Positions 1 to 8,041 of a stretch of DNA of 64,000 bases are shown one piece after another. How positions within the stretch are numbered: the first letter of the stretch is position 1; each line of letters begins with the position of its first letter. Location of the stretch: NCBI GenBank assembly GCA_013791855.1, contig VMTA01000019.1, positions 1-64,000 of the forward strand, in the 5' to 3' direction. Source of the DNA: Sideroxydans sp. (GTDB lineage: Bacteria; Pseudomonadota; Gammaproteobacteria; Burkholderiales; Gallionellaceae). The position numbers were made by a program, and so were the translations under genes. Under the pieces are notes generated by a model that was not told the DNA's origin, did no database searches, and worked only from the letters and a program-made list of their open reading frames with translations.

Positions 1-1236
1 GGCAAGTACGAAACGTTGGACGAGGATGAGACCGTCAACCAGGCTACCGCGCTGTGGACGCGATCCAAGAACGACATCAGTGAAGAACAGTATCAGGAGT
101 TCTACAAACACGTCGGCCATGACTACGACGACCCGCTGGCGTGGAGCCACGCCAAGGTCGAAGGCCGCCAGGAATACACGCAACTGCTGTACATCCCCAA
201 GCACGCACCGTTCGACCTGTGGGACCGCAACGCGCGCCACGGCATCAAGCTCTACGTGCGCCGCGTGTTCATCATGGACGACGCCGAACAACTGATGCCG
301 CTCTATCTGCGCTTCGTGCGCGGTGTGGTGGATTCCGCCGATCTGTCGCTCAACGTCTCGCGTGAGATCCTGCAAGAGTCCAAGGACATTGAAGCCATCC
401 GCAAGGGCTGCACCAGCAAGGTGCTGGCACTGCTGGCCGACATGGCCGAGAAGGAGCAGGAGAAATACGCAACCTTCTGGGGCGAATTCGGCAAGGTGCT
501 GAAAGAAGGCGTGGGCGAAGACATGGGCAACAAGGACAAGATCGCCGGCCTGCTGCGCTTCGCTTCCACCAAGGCGGATACCAATGAAGAGACCGTCTCG
601 CTCAAGGACTACATCGCCCGCATGAAGGACGGCCAGGACAAGATCTACTACGTCACCGCCGAGACCTTCAACGCCGCCAAGAACAGCCCGCACCTTGAAG
701 TGTTCCGCAAGAAAGGCATCGAAGTGCTGCTGCTGTCCGACCGCGTGGACGAATGGGCGCTGAGCTACCTCACCGAGTTCGAAGGCAAGCAGCTGGCCTC
801 CGTCGCCAAGGGCGGTCTCGACCTCGGCGCACTGGAAGACGCCGCCGAGAAGCAGGAACAGGAGAAGCAGGCCGACGAACTCAAGCCGCTGCTCGACAAG
901 ATCAAGAGTAGTCTGGCCGACAAGGTCAAGGAAGTGCGCGTCACACACCGCCTCACCGACAGCCCAGCCTGTCTGGTCGCCGACGACAACGACATGAGCG
1001 CCAACCTCGCGCGCATGCTGAAAGCCGCCGGCCAGAACGCGCCGCTGTCCCAACCCATCCTCGAGATCAATCCCACCCATCCGGTGGTGTTGCGCCTCAA
1101 GGGCGAGGAACAGCGCTTCGATGACTGGGCTGCCGTGCTGTTCGACCAAGCCCTGCTTGCCGAAGGCGGCCAGCTCGATGACCCGGCCAGCTTCGTCAAA
1201 CGCGTCAACCAGTTGATGCTGGAGATGGGCAAGTAA
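1..1236 (+). CDS. htpG: Molecular chaperone HtpG (Hsp90), 3' part
   Basis: The gene runs in from before the window, so about 411 C-terminal residues are seen and the N-terminal ATPase domain is missing. Recognisable Hsp90 middle-domain motifs are [30 protein letters not shown] and the later YYVTAE and SDRVDEWAL blocks. The C-terminal dimerisation domain ends in LMLEMGK. HtpG is a cytosolic ATP-dependent chaperone. A strong terminator follows, so it is not cotranscribed with the next gene. Nothing unusual. Confidence 0.97.
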   Translation, partial: GKYETLDEDETVNQATALWTRSKNDISEEQYQEFYKHVGHDYDDPLAWSHAKVEGRQEYTQLLYIPKHAPFDLWDRNARHGIKLYVRRVFIMDDAEQLMPLYLRFVRGVVDSADLSLNVSREILQESKDIEAIRKGCTSKVLALLADMAEKEQEKYATFWGEFGKVLKEGVGEDMGNKDKIAGLLRFASTKADTNEETVSLKDYIARMKDGQDKIYYVTAETFNAAKNSPHLEVFRKKGIEVLLLSDRVDEWALSYLTEFEGKQLASVAKGGLDLGALEDAAEKQEQEKQADELKPLLDKIKSSLADKVKEVRVTHRLTDSPACLVADDNDMSANLARMLKAAGQNAPLSQPILEINPTHPVVLRLKGEEQRFDDWAAVLFDQALLAEGGQLDDPASFVKRVNQLMLEMGK

Positions 1237-1260
1237 GCGTCAGGTCGTTACGTATCACAC

Positions 1261-1292
1261 AAAACGGGCATCTGAGGATGCCCGTTTTTATT
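1261..1292 (+). terminator. Rho-independent terminator of htpG
   Basis: AAACGGGCATC and GATGCCCGTTT form an 11-bp stem with a TGAG loop and run into a T tract, 24 bases after the htpG stop codon. Confidence 0.93.
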
Positions 1293-1365
1293 TGCGAAGC
1301 TGCCTCGGTTTTGTTCTAACATCTCAAGCAACAATCTTGCTGACCATGCAATGGGAGTGTTCGAG

Positions 1366-2034
1366 ATGAATAGATCGCGCCGCCGCTTGCTTAAACAACT
1401 GACTGCGTTGGGGCTGCTGGCCGGTGCGGGCATCCCCGGCCTGATCCGCGATGCACTCGCTGCCGGGAACTATCCGGTCATACAGGGCATGCACAAGATC
1501 AAGGGCGAGGTCCGCATCAACGGCAAACTGGCCCGTGAGGGACAACCTGTGTTGCCGGGGGATAAGGTCACCACCGGCGCGAACGGTGAAGCCATCTATG
1601 TCATAGACGGTAATGCCTTTTTGCAACGCAGCAACAGCGTGGTGCATTTCGGCAAGGATGCGGCTAAGGAATTCTTCCGCGTCGTCAGCGGCCGGATACT
1701 CTCGGTGTTCGAGCGCGGCGAAAAGCGTCTAGTAGTGCCCACTGCCGCCATCGGCATCCGTGGCACCGCATGCTATATCGAGGCCGAGCCGAAGAAAGTG
1801 TATTTCTGTCTCTGCTACGGTACCGCCGAGGTCGAGCCGACTGCGGAACCCGGACGGGTAGAGCACATCAAGACCCAGCATCATGACCACCCTATCTACA
1901 TCCATCACGATACGGGCATGCCCTCCATGGCGAAAGCCAAGGTCGCCAACCATACCGACGACGAACTGATCATGCTCGAATGGTTGAACCGGCGACGGCC
2001 GCCGTTCTATGGGCTGGGTTTGACTGAGTATTGA
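1366..2034 (+). CDS. FecR-domain protein with a Tat-like signal
   Basis: About 222 residues. The N-terminus NRSRRRLLKQLTALGLLAGAG looks like a twin-arginine signal followed by a hydrophobic core, and ALAAG looks like a cleavage site. The FecR-like beta-rich domain follows (GDKVTTGANGEAIYVID, then the TAAIGIRGTACYIE block). The ATG at 1366 is chosen because GGGAG lies 8 bases upstream; an in-frame ATG at 1351 lacks a good site. The protein lacks the transmembrane anti-sigma arrangement of true FecR and no TonB receptor or sigma factor adjoins it. A cysteine cluster (CYIEAEPKKVYFCLC) and a His-rich stretch (QHHDHPIYIHHD) suggest metal binding. Exact role unknown. Confidence 0.75.
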   Translation: MNRSRRRLLKQLTALGLLAGAGIPGLIRDALAAGNYPVIQGMHKIKGEVRINGKLAREGQPVLPGDKVTTGANGEAIYVIDGNAFLQRSNSVVHFGKDAAKEFFRVVSGRILSVFERGEKRLVVPTAAIGIRGTACYIEAEPKKVYFCLCYGTAEVEPTAEPGRVEHIKTQHHDHPIYIHHDTGMPSMAKAKVANHTDDELIMLEWLNRRRPPFYGLGLTEY

Positions 2035-2129
2035 TCCGGTTCGGGTGATTGCCTCCGTACTCTAGGTGGGCGAAATAACGCTCTCCTGAGCAAGTCGAAG
2101 GGCAAACGGGCATTGCGTCAGACGCCTGC

Positions 2130-3002
2130 TCAGTCGAGCGCAATCCGATCCAGATACCTTGCCCGATACAGCAACCGCGGGTTTTGCGCATCGTCGGTGA
2201 AGGCGCTACGGTCGTGCAGGACGTTGTTGCAGAGCAGGCCCATGCCGGGCTGCAGGGTAGTTTTGAATACTTGCGGGACGTCGGAGGCGAGCAGGGCTTC
2301 CAGTGCGGCGACAGCTGCCTTGGTGGCGTCGTCGTCTTTCCATTCGATGCTGCGGGTGCGGGCGGTGTAGCGCATGTGCAGGTTGCCGTCTGCATCCATT
2401 GAAAAGACCGGGCCGCTCTGGGCGGGACGCACGCCGTCGTTCTCGTCCACACGTTCGGGGATGGTCATCACGTCCGGTTGCATCAATGCTTTGATGTGCG
2501 CCGGGTCTTGCTCGCGCAGCAGCAGGTAGCACAACTCGTGATCCATTAATCTATTCTCGCCGCCGCTGAGCGCATCGCGCACGCAGTGCAGCACCATGGC
2601 GCGTATCTGCCTTTCCGGCGGGTTGTAGTAGCCGTCGGTGTGCCACTTGATGGGTTTGTCGGTGTAGGGGATGTAGTGCTTGCGCGTGCCACCGTCGAAC
2701 ACGCGGATGGATGACACGCCATCCTCACCGGCCAGCCAGTTGGCATCCAACTGGTTCAGGCCGAATTGCGTGCCCAGCTTGCGCAGGATGTCGCTGTCTT
2801 CTTCCAGCATGGGGCTGGCGTAGATGGCCATATTGCAGTTTTTGATGCGTGTAGCCAGTGCTTCGCGTTCGCTTGCGCTGAGGGCGCGCGGGTCTTTCAC
2901 TTCGACGATGAGGTCTGCCGCAGTACGCGGAGCGCCGGCCAGCTTGGCGTCGCGCCAGCGCTGGTAGCTGTCGTCATCGGCGAGGTCGAAGGGGCTGCTC
3001 AT
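2130..3002 (-). CDS. TauD/TfdA family Fe(II)/2-oxoglutarate dioxygenase
   Basis: 290 residues. The facial triad is visible: HTD in KWHTDGYYNPPE and the distal His in NNVLHDRSAF, with a following Arg in RLLYRARYLDR for 2-oxoglutarate. The family hydroxylates substrates such as taurine, alkyl sulfates or gamma-butyrobetaine; the substrate here cannot be told. It is the last gene of a minus-strand operon of sulfur-related genes, starting directly after the upstream stop codon, so an organosulfur substrate is a reasonable guess only. Confidence 0.8.
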   Translation of the reverse strand: MSSPFDLADDDSYQRWRDAKLAGAPRTAADLIVEVKDPRALSASEREALATRIKNCNMAIYASPMLEEDSDILRKLGTQFGLNQLDANWLAGEDGVSSIRVFDGGTRKHYIPYTDKPIKWHTDGYYNPPERQIRAMVLHCVRDALSGGENRLMDHELCYLLLREQDPAHIKALMQPDVMTIPERVDENDGVRPAQSGPVFSMDADGNLHMRYTARTRSIEWKDDDATKAAVAALEALLASDVPQVFKTTLQPGMGLLCNNVLHDRSAFTDDAQNPRLLYRARYLDRIALD

Positions 3003-3638
3003 TCAGTCCCCGCTGGCGCCACTGCGGCGGCGGGCCGGGCGGGGTTCCTCTTCCCACAGACCGCGTAGCGTCTTTTCTACCAGCTTCACGGAATCCGGTG
3101 CTTCGAAGCTGATCATCGGGTCGATGATCCACTTGGCGTCTTCTTCGCTCAGGATCTGGCTGATGCACCAGGCGAGATAGCGATAGAACCCGTAGTCGGG
3201 GCCGTTCTCGTCGTAGTCGAAATCCGCATACTCACCGGCACGTCGGTTGAGAAGTTCGATGAAGTCCTGCTTGCAGGTCTTCTGATCGCTCTCCAGCAAG
3301 CGGCTGCGGTTCTCGGCATAGGTCTCACCCGTGCGATTCGCCAGATTGCCGGTGAATATCTGCCGGTCTTCTGCGGAAAGTTTGCGATAGGCGAGGCGAT
3401 CCGCGACGAGGATGAGGAACACCAGATATTCGGCTAGGAAGTCGAGGTATTGCGGCCCGACCTCAATGGCGAAGTCGTCCTTGCGCGTGCGGCGCAAGGC
3501 GGCATCGGCGATACGCCAGAGCGTGAAGGCGAGCGCATCCGAGATCTCCTGCGGCGTACGCTCCCGGCCATCCTTGAACCAGTTGCTTTTGATGCGGATG
3601 GCGACGTGCGCCTTATCCCTTGCGGATGTAGAACTCAT
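3003..3638 (-). CDS. Conserved unknown protein of the dsr-linked operon
   Basis: About 211 residues, largely alpha-helical, soluble, no signal peptide, with acidic patches (DFDYDENGPDYGFYRYLAW) and a basic C-terminus (EEEPRPARRRSG). I do not recognise a domain. The ATG at 3638 is preferred; a TTG at 3659 is possible. It overlaps the 3' end of the two-domain TusA gene upstream and abuts the dioxygenase gene downstream, so it is probably translated with them. Confidence 0.7.
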   Translation of the reverse strand: MSSTSARDKAHVAIRIKSNWFKDGRERTPQEISDALAFTLWRIADAALRRTRKDDFAIEVGPQYLDFLAEYLVFLILVADRLAYRKLSAEDRQIFTGNLANRTGETYAENRSRLLESDQKTCKQDFIELLNRRAGEYADFDYDENGPDYGFYRYLAWCISQILSEEDAKWIIDPMISFEAPDSVKLVEKTLRGLWEEEPRPARRRSGASGD

Positions 3639-4095
3639 GCACGCCTGCCGCAGTTTCAAGGGTCTCCAGCACGGTCATGCCGGTGGTCGCCGCCCAGCCT
3701 TCGACGTCCGAAGCCACGCCCGGACAATCGCTGACCAGCTTGAGCACTTCGTTCGTCTGCATGCCGTTCAGCAGCTTCTTGGCCTCGACGATGGGGCCGG
3801 GGCACACTGCGCCACGGATATCCAGCGAGACATTGGCATGCGGGTGTTTCGCGCTCTTGCCGCCTTTCTGGATGTGATAGCCGGTGCTACCGCCATCCAT
3901 CTTCTCGGTCTTGATGACCGAATTGCCGGTCAGTTCAGCCCAAGAGAAGAGATCGTCCGGCGTGCCGGGGCAGTTGGAGATCAGCAGCAACACCTGGCCG
4001 GGGTTCAACTCGTCCACCATGCGTTTTGCGCCGATCAGCGGCTTGGGGCAGGACAGCCCCTTCATATCCAGCACTACATGTACGTTGTCATCCAT
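3613..4095 (-). CDS. Tandem TusA-domain sulfur carrier protein
   Basis: 160 residues holding two TusA-type domains in one chain. Domain 1 (about 5-80) has the active-site motif GLSCPKP with Cys16. Domain 2 (about 88-160) has RGAVCPGP with Cys98. Each also carries a second conserved S-x-CPG-x-x-x-D segment (Cys42, Cys124). TusA proteins carry persulfide sulfur between rhodanese, DsrE-type proteins and DsrC. AAGGAG lies 9 bases before the ATG at 4095; the in-frame ATG at 4101 is too close to it. The duplication in a single protein is unusual; most TusA proteins are single-domain and about 80 residues. Confidence 0.88.
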   Translation of the reverse strand: MDDNVHVVLDMKGLSCPKPLIGAKRMVDELNPGQVLLLISNCPGTPDDLFSWAELTGNSVIKTEKMDGGSTGYHIQKGGKSAKHPHANVSLDIRGAVCPGPIVEAKKLLNGMQTNEVLKLVSDCPGVASDVEGWAATTGMTVLETLETAAGVHEFYIRKG

Positions 4096-4108
4096 TTCCA
4101 TGCTCTCC

Positions 4109-4438
4109 TTAGTAGCCGCCCTTACCATAGGGCTGGGGCAGACCTGCGACCTTGGCGGCCTGCTTGGCCGGGCCGGTGGGGAACAGATCATACAGCGCCT
4201 TGCTGTCGGCTTCCGGCCAGAATTCGTTCACGCCCTTGAGCATGTTGCGGAAGTTCGGGGTGTGTCCCTCTTCGCGATATTGCTCGCGCATGTAGTTGAT
4301 GATCTCCCAGTGTTTCGGGGTCAGCTCGATGCCTTCGGCAGCGGCGATCACGCCTACCACTTCCTCGCTGTAATCCGGCTCCAGCAGGAAGCCGTCGTCA
4401 TCGGTTGCAAGTTCGTTACCAGCTACTTCGTATCCCAT
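4109..4438 (-). CDS. DsrC/TusE-family protein without the redox cysteines
   Basis: 109 residues with the complete DsrC fold pattern (DDGFLLEPDYSEEVV, LTPKHWEIINYMREQY, LYDLFPTGPAKQAAKVAGLPQP). In real DsrC the last segment reads KQAC and ends in Cys-Val; here both cysteines are gone (KQAAK, then YGKGGY), so it cannot form the DsrC trisulfide. Cysteine-less DsrC-like proteins are known in sulfur oxidisers and have been proposed to be regulatory. AGGAG is 7 bases before the ATG. It lies between the Cas6-like gene and the tandem TusA gene. Confidence 0.88.
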   Translation of the reverse strand: MGYEVAGNELATDDDGFLLEPDYSEEVVGVIAAAEGIELTPKHWEIINYMREQYREEGHTPNFRNMLKGVNEFWPEADSKALYDLFPTGPAKQAAKVAGLPQPYGKGGY

Positions 4439-4481
4439 CTTCAAGCTCCTTATATTTTAAGAAACAACCACTACAAAACAT

Positions 4482-4531
4482 GTCCGCGAAAACTGCCAAC
4501 CATCATGCATGGCTTGGCCCGATTCGCGGAC
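4482..4531 (-). promoter_or_regulatory. Long two-part stem-loop after the Cas6-like gene
   Basis: GTCCGCGAA (4482-4490) pairs perfectly with TTCGCGGAC (4523-4531). Inside, GCCAA/TTGGC and CCAT/ATGG form a second stem (4495-4503 with 4509-4518, one bulged base) around a 5-base loop, separated from the outer stem by a 4x4 internal loop. It lies in the 108-base gap between the Cas6-like stop codon and the DsrC-like start. On the minus strand only a weak TGTTTTG follows, so it is a poor terminator. It may be an attenuator or an RNA-processing site. Confidence 0.6.
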
Positions 4532-4546
4532 GCCCGAATCTTTGCT

Positions 4547-5134
4547 TCACTCCAGACCGGAGATGACCTTGTACGGCACGAAGATGCCGCACCCCAGATT
4601 GCGTGCCGTTCCCATGCCGGCATACTGGACACGCAAGGAATCTTCCGGCTTCAGATCGTGCATCACCAGACTGAAGCCGCTGATGGCTTGCCGGTCGGTA
4701 TTCAAGCTGTGGTATCTGCCGCAGATCAGCTTGCAGCTGACTTCCAATGCAGCCAGCGCGGCATCTACCATCACCATGAACTCGGCTTCGTCGCTGGGCC
4801 CGACCACCAGATGTGCATGCAGGGTGGAGTAGGGCTGGATCTCGCGCGTCTTGCCCTGGCCCAGGCGCAGCGTGCCGGTGCCGATCTGGAGTTCCTGTCC
4901 GGACAGAGTCTGCGCCGCGTTCAGCATGGCCAGCGGCAGGCGCAGTGCCAGCTTGGCCCGTTTGGGCAGCAGCAGTTCGCCGTTGTTGTTCGGGCCGCGC
5001 AAGGGGATGACGCCCACTTCTACACTTTCGGACAGTGCGGGAGCGATGCGCAGCAAGGCTTCCCAAAGCTTATGGGGATAGTCGGCGGGGATGCTTACGC
5101 CGTGCAGGTCGAAGCTGAGCTCGATCGCGCTCAT
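4547..5134 (-). CDS. Cas6/Cmx6-like CRISPR RNA endonuclease homologue
   Basis: 195 residues. The chain matches the type I-MYXAN Cas6/Cmx6 pattern as I remember it: an N-terminal ferredoxin-like start (ELSFDLHGVSIPADYPHKLW) with His21 in the place expected for a catalytic His, GVIPLRG, a central YSTLHAHLV, ISGFSLVMHDLKPEDSLRVQ and a C-terminal glycine-rich loop GMGTARNLGCGIFVPYK. Cas6 enzymes cut repeat RNA beside a hairpin. No CRISPR array or other cas gene is present in the window. The start overlaps the upstream stop codon (ATGA), implying coupled translation with the 71-residue protein. Family assignment is from motif recognition; a role in CRISPR is not implied. Confidence 0.75.
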   Translation of the reverse strand: MSAIELSFDLHGVSIPADYPHKLWEALLRIAPALSESVEVGVIPLRGPNNNGELLLPKRAKLALRLPLAMLNAAQTLSGQELQIGTGTLRLGQGKTREIQPYSTLHAHLVVGPSDEAEFMVMVDAALAALEVSCKLICGRYHSLNTDRQAISGFSLVMHDLKPEDSLRVQYAGMGTARNLGCGIFVPYKVISGLE

Positions 5135-5346
5135 GCCTGTTGCTGGGCGTTGGCCCAGTCCTGCATGACGGTCGCCCATTTGGCTGCCGTGGCAGGGTCG
5201 ATGTCGAATATGGTGAAACGCTTGCCTTCACGGATGCGGACGCGCAGCATGTTCAAGCCGCCTTCGTCATGATCGACATGCTGTAGTTCGATCTGCTGTT
5301 TGCCGATCGGCGCGGTGAACTGTTCGAGTACAGTGATATGTGCCAT
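5131..5346 (-). CDS. Small unknown protein, first gene of the dsr-divergent operon
   Basis: 71 residues, soluble, no cysteines, with a beta-rich start (AHITVLEQFTAPIGKQQIEL), an Asp/His-rich segment (QHVDHDEGG) and a helical end (AAKWATVMQDWANAQQ). I do not recognise the family. The stop codon overlaps the start of the Cas6-like gene, so the two proteins are probably made together. The gene is transcribed divergently from dsrA out of a shared 280-base region. Confidence 0.72.
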   Translation of the reverse strand: MAHITVLEQFTAPIGKQQIELQHVDHDEGGLNMLRVRIREGKRFTIFDIDPATAAKWATVMQDWANAQQQA

Positions 5347-5433
5347 GGCTTTCCTGTGTGGGTTTCCCGCGCTCCTTAATTAGGTGAAGCGGGCGATGGG
5401 GCGAGTCTAGCCGCAATGCCCCCTGCAATGGAA

Positions 5434-5531
5434 TACTACCGGGGAAGGTAAAAGCACCCCCCATTAGAGTTACCTAACATACCCGCTCAGGGTGATGGTT
5501 TGAAGGGGGGCACCCTCGTAATATGCTCAAC
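5434..5531. promoter_or_regulatory. dsr promoter and putative activator site
   Basis: The 280-base space between the minus operon and dsrA holds TAATAT (5519-5524) as a likely -10 box for dsrA and no good -35 box. The palindrome ACCC-GCTCA-GGGT (5481-5493) is centred about 44 bases before the predicted start, the position of a class II activator. Related ACCC-N3to5-GGG sites lie before the sqr gene and between the sensor kinase and the phosphodiesterase gene. A second dyad, TACTACC/GAAGGTA, lies at 5434-5450, and GCACCCCCC/GGGGGGCAC blocks flank the core. Confidence 0.5.
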
Positions 5532-5626
5532 CATTAGAAACCGGGACGAAGAGCCCGGACATGATCAACCAACCCTGCCGAGCACTGCATAAGCCAGAGG
5601 CACAGCAAATCGAAAGGAAAGACATT

Positions 5627-6922
5627 ATGGCCAAGAAGATGCATGACACGCCCAACCTGGATCAACTGGAGTCCGGCCCTTGGCCCAGTTTCGTTACTGG
5701 CCTGAAACACCTGGCTCAGGACAAGGATTATGTGGTTGACCTGCTGGGTCAACTGGAAGAATCCTACAAGACCAAGAAGGGTTACTGGAAGGGCGGCACG
5801 GTTGGCGTGTTCGGCTACGGTGGCGGTGTGATCCCGCGTTTCACCGAGCTGAAGAACGCAGACGGTTCCCCTAAGTTCCCTGACGCAGCCGAGTTCCACA
5901 CCCTGCGCATCATGCCTCCTCCGGGCATGCACTACGATACCGACACCCTGCGCAAGTTCTGCGACATCTGGGAAGAGCATGGTTCCGGTCTGATCGCTTT
6001 CCACGGCCAGTCCGGCGACATCATGTTCCAGGGCGCGACCACAGAGAACGTGCAAAAGTCCTTCGACGAGTTCAATGAGATGGGCTTCGACCTCGGCGGC
6101 GCCGGCCCTGCCGTGCGCACCTCCATGTCTTGTGTGGGTGCTGCCCGTTGCGAGCAGTCCTGCTACAACGAAGCACAGGCGCACCGCGCCGTGCTGAACA
6201 CCTTCCTTGACGACATCCATCGTCCTTCTCTGCCATACAAGTTCAAATTCAAGTTCTCGGGTTGCCCGAACGACTGTATGAACTCCGTGCAGCGCGCCGA
6301 CATGGCCGTGATCGGCACTTGGCGCGACAACATCCGCACCGACGAAGGTCTGGCCAAGACTTGGTTCGCCAAGCACGGCATGGATGAGCTGGTGAACGAT
6401 GTCGTGGCACGTTGCCCGACCAAGGCCTTCCAGGTCAAGGAACTGTCCAAGATCAAGGCCGGTGAGCACACCTCCACTGTGGCGGTGAACGACACCCACG
6501 GCATCGAGATCAGCAACCAGGACTGCGTACGCTGCATGCACTGTATCAACGTCATGACCGGCGCTTTGGCGCCGGGCAAGGACAAGGGCGCAACCGTGCT
6601 GGTCGGCGGCAAGAGCCACCTGAAGATCGGCGGCCTGATGGGTACCGTGGTGCTGCCGTTCATCAAGCTGGAAACCGAAGAAGAAGTGGAGAAGCTGGTC
6701 GATTTCGCACAGCGCACCATCGACTTCTTTGCCGAGAACGCACTGGAGCACGAGCGCACCGGCGAGATGATCGAGCGTATCGGTTTGACCAACTTCCTCG
6801 ATGCTCTGGAAGTCGATGTTGATGCATCCATGATCAATTCGCCGCGCATGAACCCCTACGTCCGTACCGACGGTTGGGACGACGAAGTCGCCAAGATCAA
6901 CGCCAAGAAGCAAGCAGCCTGA
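5627..6922 (+). CDS. dsrA: Dissimilatory sulfite reductase, alpha subunit
   Basis: 431 residues. DsrA forms an alpha2beta2 cytoplasmic enzyme with DsrB that, in sulfur oxidisers, oxidises DsrC-bound or sulfide-level sulfur to sulfite using siroheme-[4Fe-4S]. Cofactor cysteines are seen in CVGAARCEQSC (about 168-178) and SGCPNDC (about 211-216), and the ferredoxin insert in DCVRCMHC (about 300). The ATG at 5627 follows AAAGGA; upstream in-frame starts are not preceded by a site. It is the first gene of a long plus-strand operon. The presence of dsrEFH and dsrL marks the oxidative type. Confidence 0.97.
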   Translation: MAKKMHDTPNLDQLESGPWPSFVTGLKHLAQDKDYVVDLLGQLEESYKTKKGYWKGGTVGVFGYGGGVIPRFTELKNADGSPKFPDAAEFHTLRIMPPPGMHYDTDTLRKFCDIWEEHGSGLIAFHGQSGDIMFQGATTENVQKSFDEFNEMGFDLGGAGPAVRTSMSCVGAARCEQSCYNEAQAHRAVLNTFLDDIHRPSLPYKFKFKFSGCPNDCMNSVQRADMAVIGTWRDNIRTDEGLAKTWFAKHGMDELVNDVVARCPTKAFQVKELSKIKAGEHTSTVAVNDTHGIEISNQDCVRCMHCINVMTGALAPGKDKGATVLVGGKSHLKIGGLMGTVVLPFIKLETEEEVEKLVDFAQRTIDFFAENALEHERTGEMIERIGLTNFLDALEVDVDASMINSPRMNPYVRTDGWDDEVAKINAKKQAA

Positions 6923-6933
6923 GGAGATAGAAG

Positions 6934-8028
6934 ATGAATCAAGCCGTCCAAGCCGCACCCGCAGCAAAGCGCAAGCCGAAGGAGACCGGTGTTCCGGAGA
7001 ACACCAAGTATCTGCACCCGACGCTGCTGAAGAACTATGGCAACTGGCGTTATCACGACCGTCCACGTCCGGGCGTGCTGCATCACGTGGCACACAGCGG
7101 CGACGAAGTATGGTCCGTGCGCGCCGGTACACAGCGTCAGATGGACGTCTATACCATCCGCAAACTGTGTGACATCGCCGACAACTTCGCCGAAGGCCGC
7201 GTGCGCTTCACCATCCGCTCCAACATCGAATACATCGTGTCGGACGAGAAGAAGGTTGCACCGCTGATCGCCGAACTGGAGAAGAACGGCTTCCCGGTCG
7301 GTGGTACCGGTAACTCGGTCACCATGATCGCCCACACCCAGGGTTGGCTGCATTGCGACATCCCCGGCACCGACGCTTCCGGCGTGGTGAAGGCGCTGAT
7401 GGACGATCTGTATGAAGAGTTCCGTCGCGAAGAGATGCCTAACCGCGTGCACTTGTCCACGTCCTGCTGCGAGATCAACTGCGGCGGTCAGGCCGACCTG
7501 GCCATCATCGTGCAGCACACCAAGCCGCCGGTCATCAACCATGATCTGGTCGCCAACGTGTGCGAACGTCCGACTGTGGTGGCACGTTGCCCGGTTGCGG
7601 CGATCCGCCCGGCCATGGTCAACGGCAAGCCTTCGCTGGAGATCGACGAGGCCAAGTGTATGTGCTGCGGTGCTTGCTATCCCCCGTGCCCGCCGATGCA
7701 GATCAATGATCCGGAATTCTCCAAGCTGGCCATCTGGGTCGGCGGCAAGAACTCCAACGCGCGCGGCAAGCCCACCTTCATGAAGATGGTCGCTGCCGGT
7801 CTGCCCAACAATCCGCCGCGCTGGCCCGAAGTCGGTGCTGTGGTGAAGAACATCCTCACCGTGTACAAGGAAGATGCGCGTCCCTGGGAGCGTATCGCCG
7901 ACTGGATCGACCGTATCGGCTGGCCGCGTTTCTTCGAGAAGACCGGTCTGCCGTTCACCAAGTACCTGATCGACGACTGGCGCGGTTCGCGTTACAACCT
8001 GAACGCTTCGGCACATATCCGTTTCTGA
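6934..8028 (+). CDS. dsrB: Dissimilatory sulfite reductase, beta subunit
   Basis: 364 residues. It pairs with DsrA; the beta subunit holds the catalytically active siroheme in characterised enzymes. The siroheme/cluster cysteines are seen in SCCEINCGG (about 176-184), and a ferredoxin domain in CMCCGACYPPCPP (about 242-254). GGAGATAG lies before the ATG, 11 bases after dsrA. Length and order are normal. Confidence 0.97.
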   Translation: MNQAVQAAPAAKRKPKETGVPENTKYLHPTLLKNYGNWRYHDRPRPGVLHHVAHSGDEVWSVRAGTQRQMDVYTIRKLCDIADNFAEGRVRFTIRSNIEYIVSDEKKVAPLIAELEKNGFPVGGTGNSVTMIAHTQGWLHCDIPGTDASGVVKALMDDLYEEFRREEMPNRVHLSTSCCEINCGGQADLAIIVQHTKPPVINHDLVANVCERPTVVARCPVAAIRPAMVNGKPSLEIDEAKCMCCGACYPPCPPMQINDPEFSKLAIWVGGKNSNARGKPTFMKMVAAGLPNNPPRWPEVGAVVKNILTVYKEDARPWERIADWIDRIGWPRFFEKTGLPFTKYLIDDWRGSRYNLNASAHIRF

Positions 8029-8041
8029 GCGAGGTGACTGA

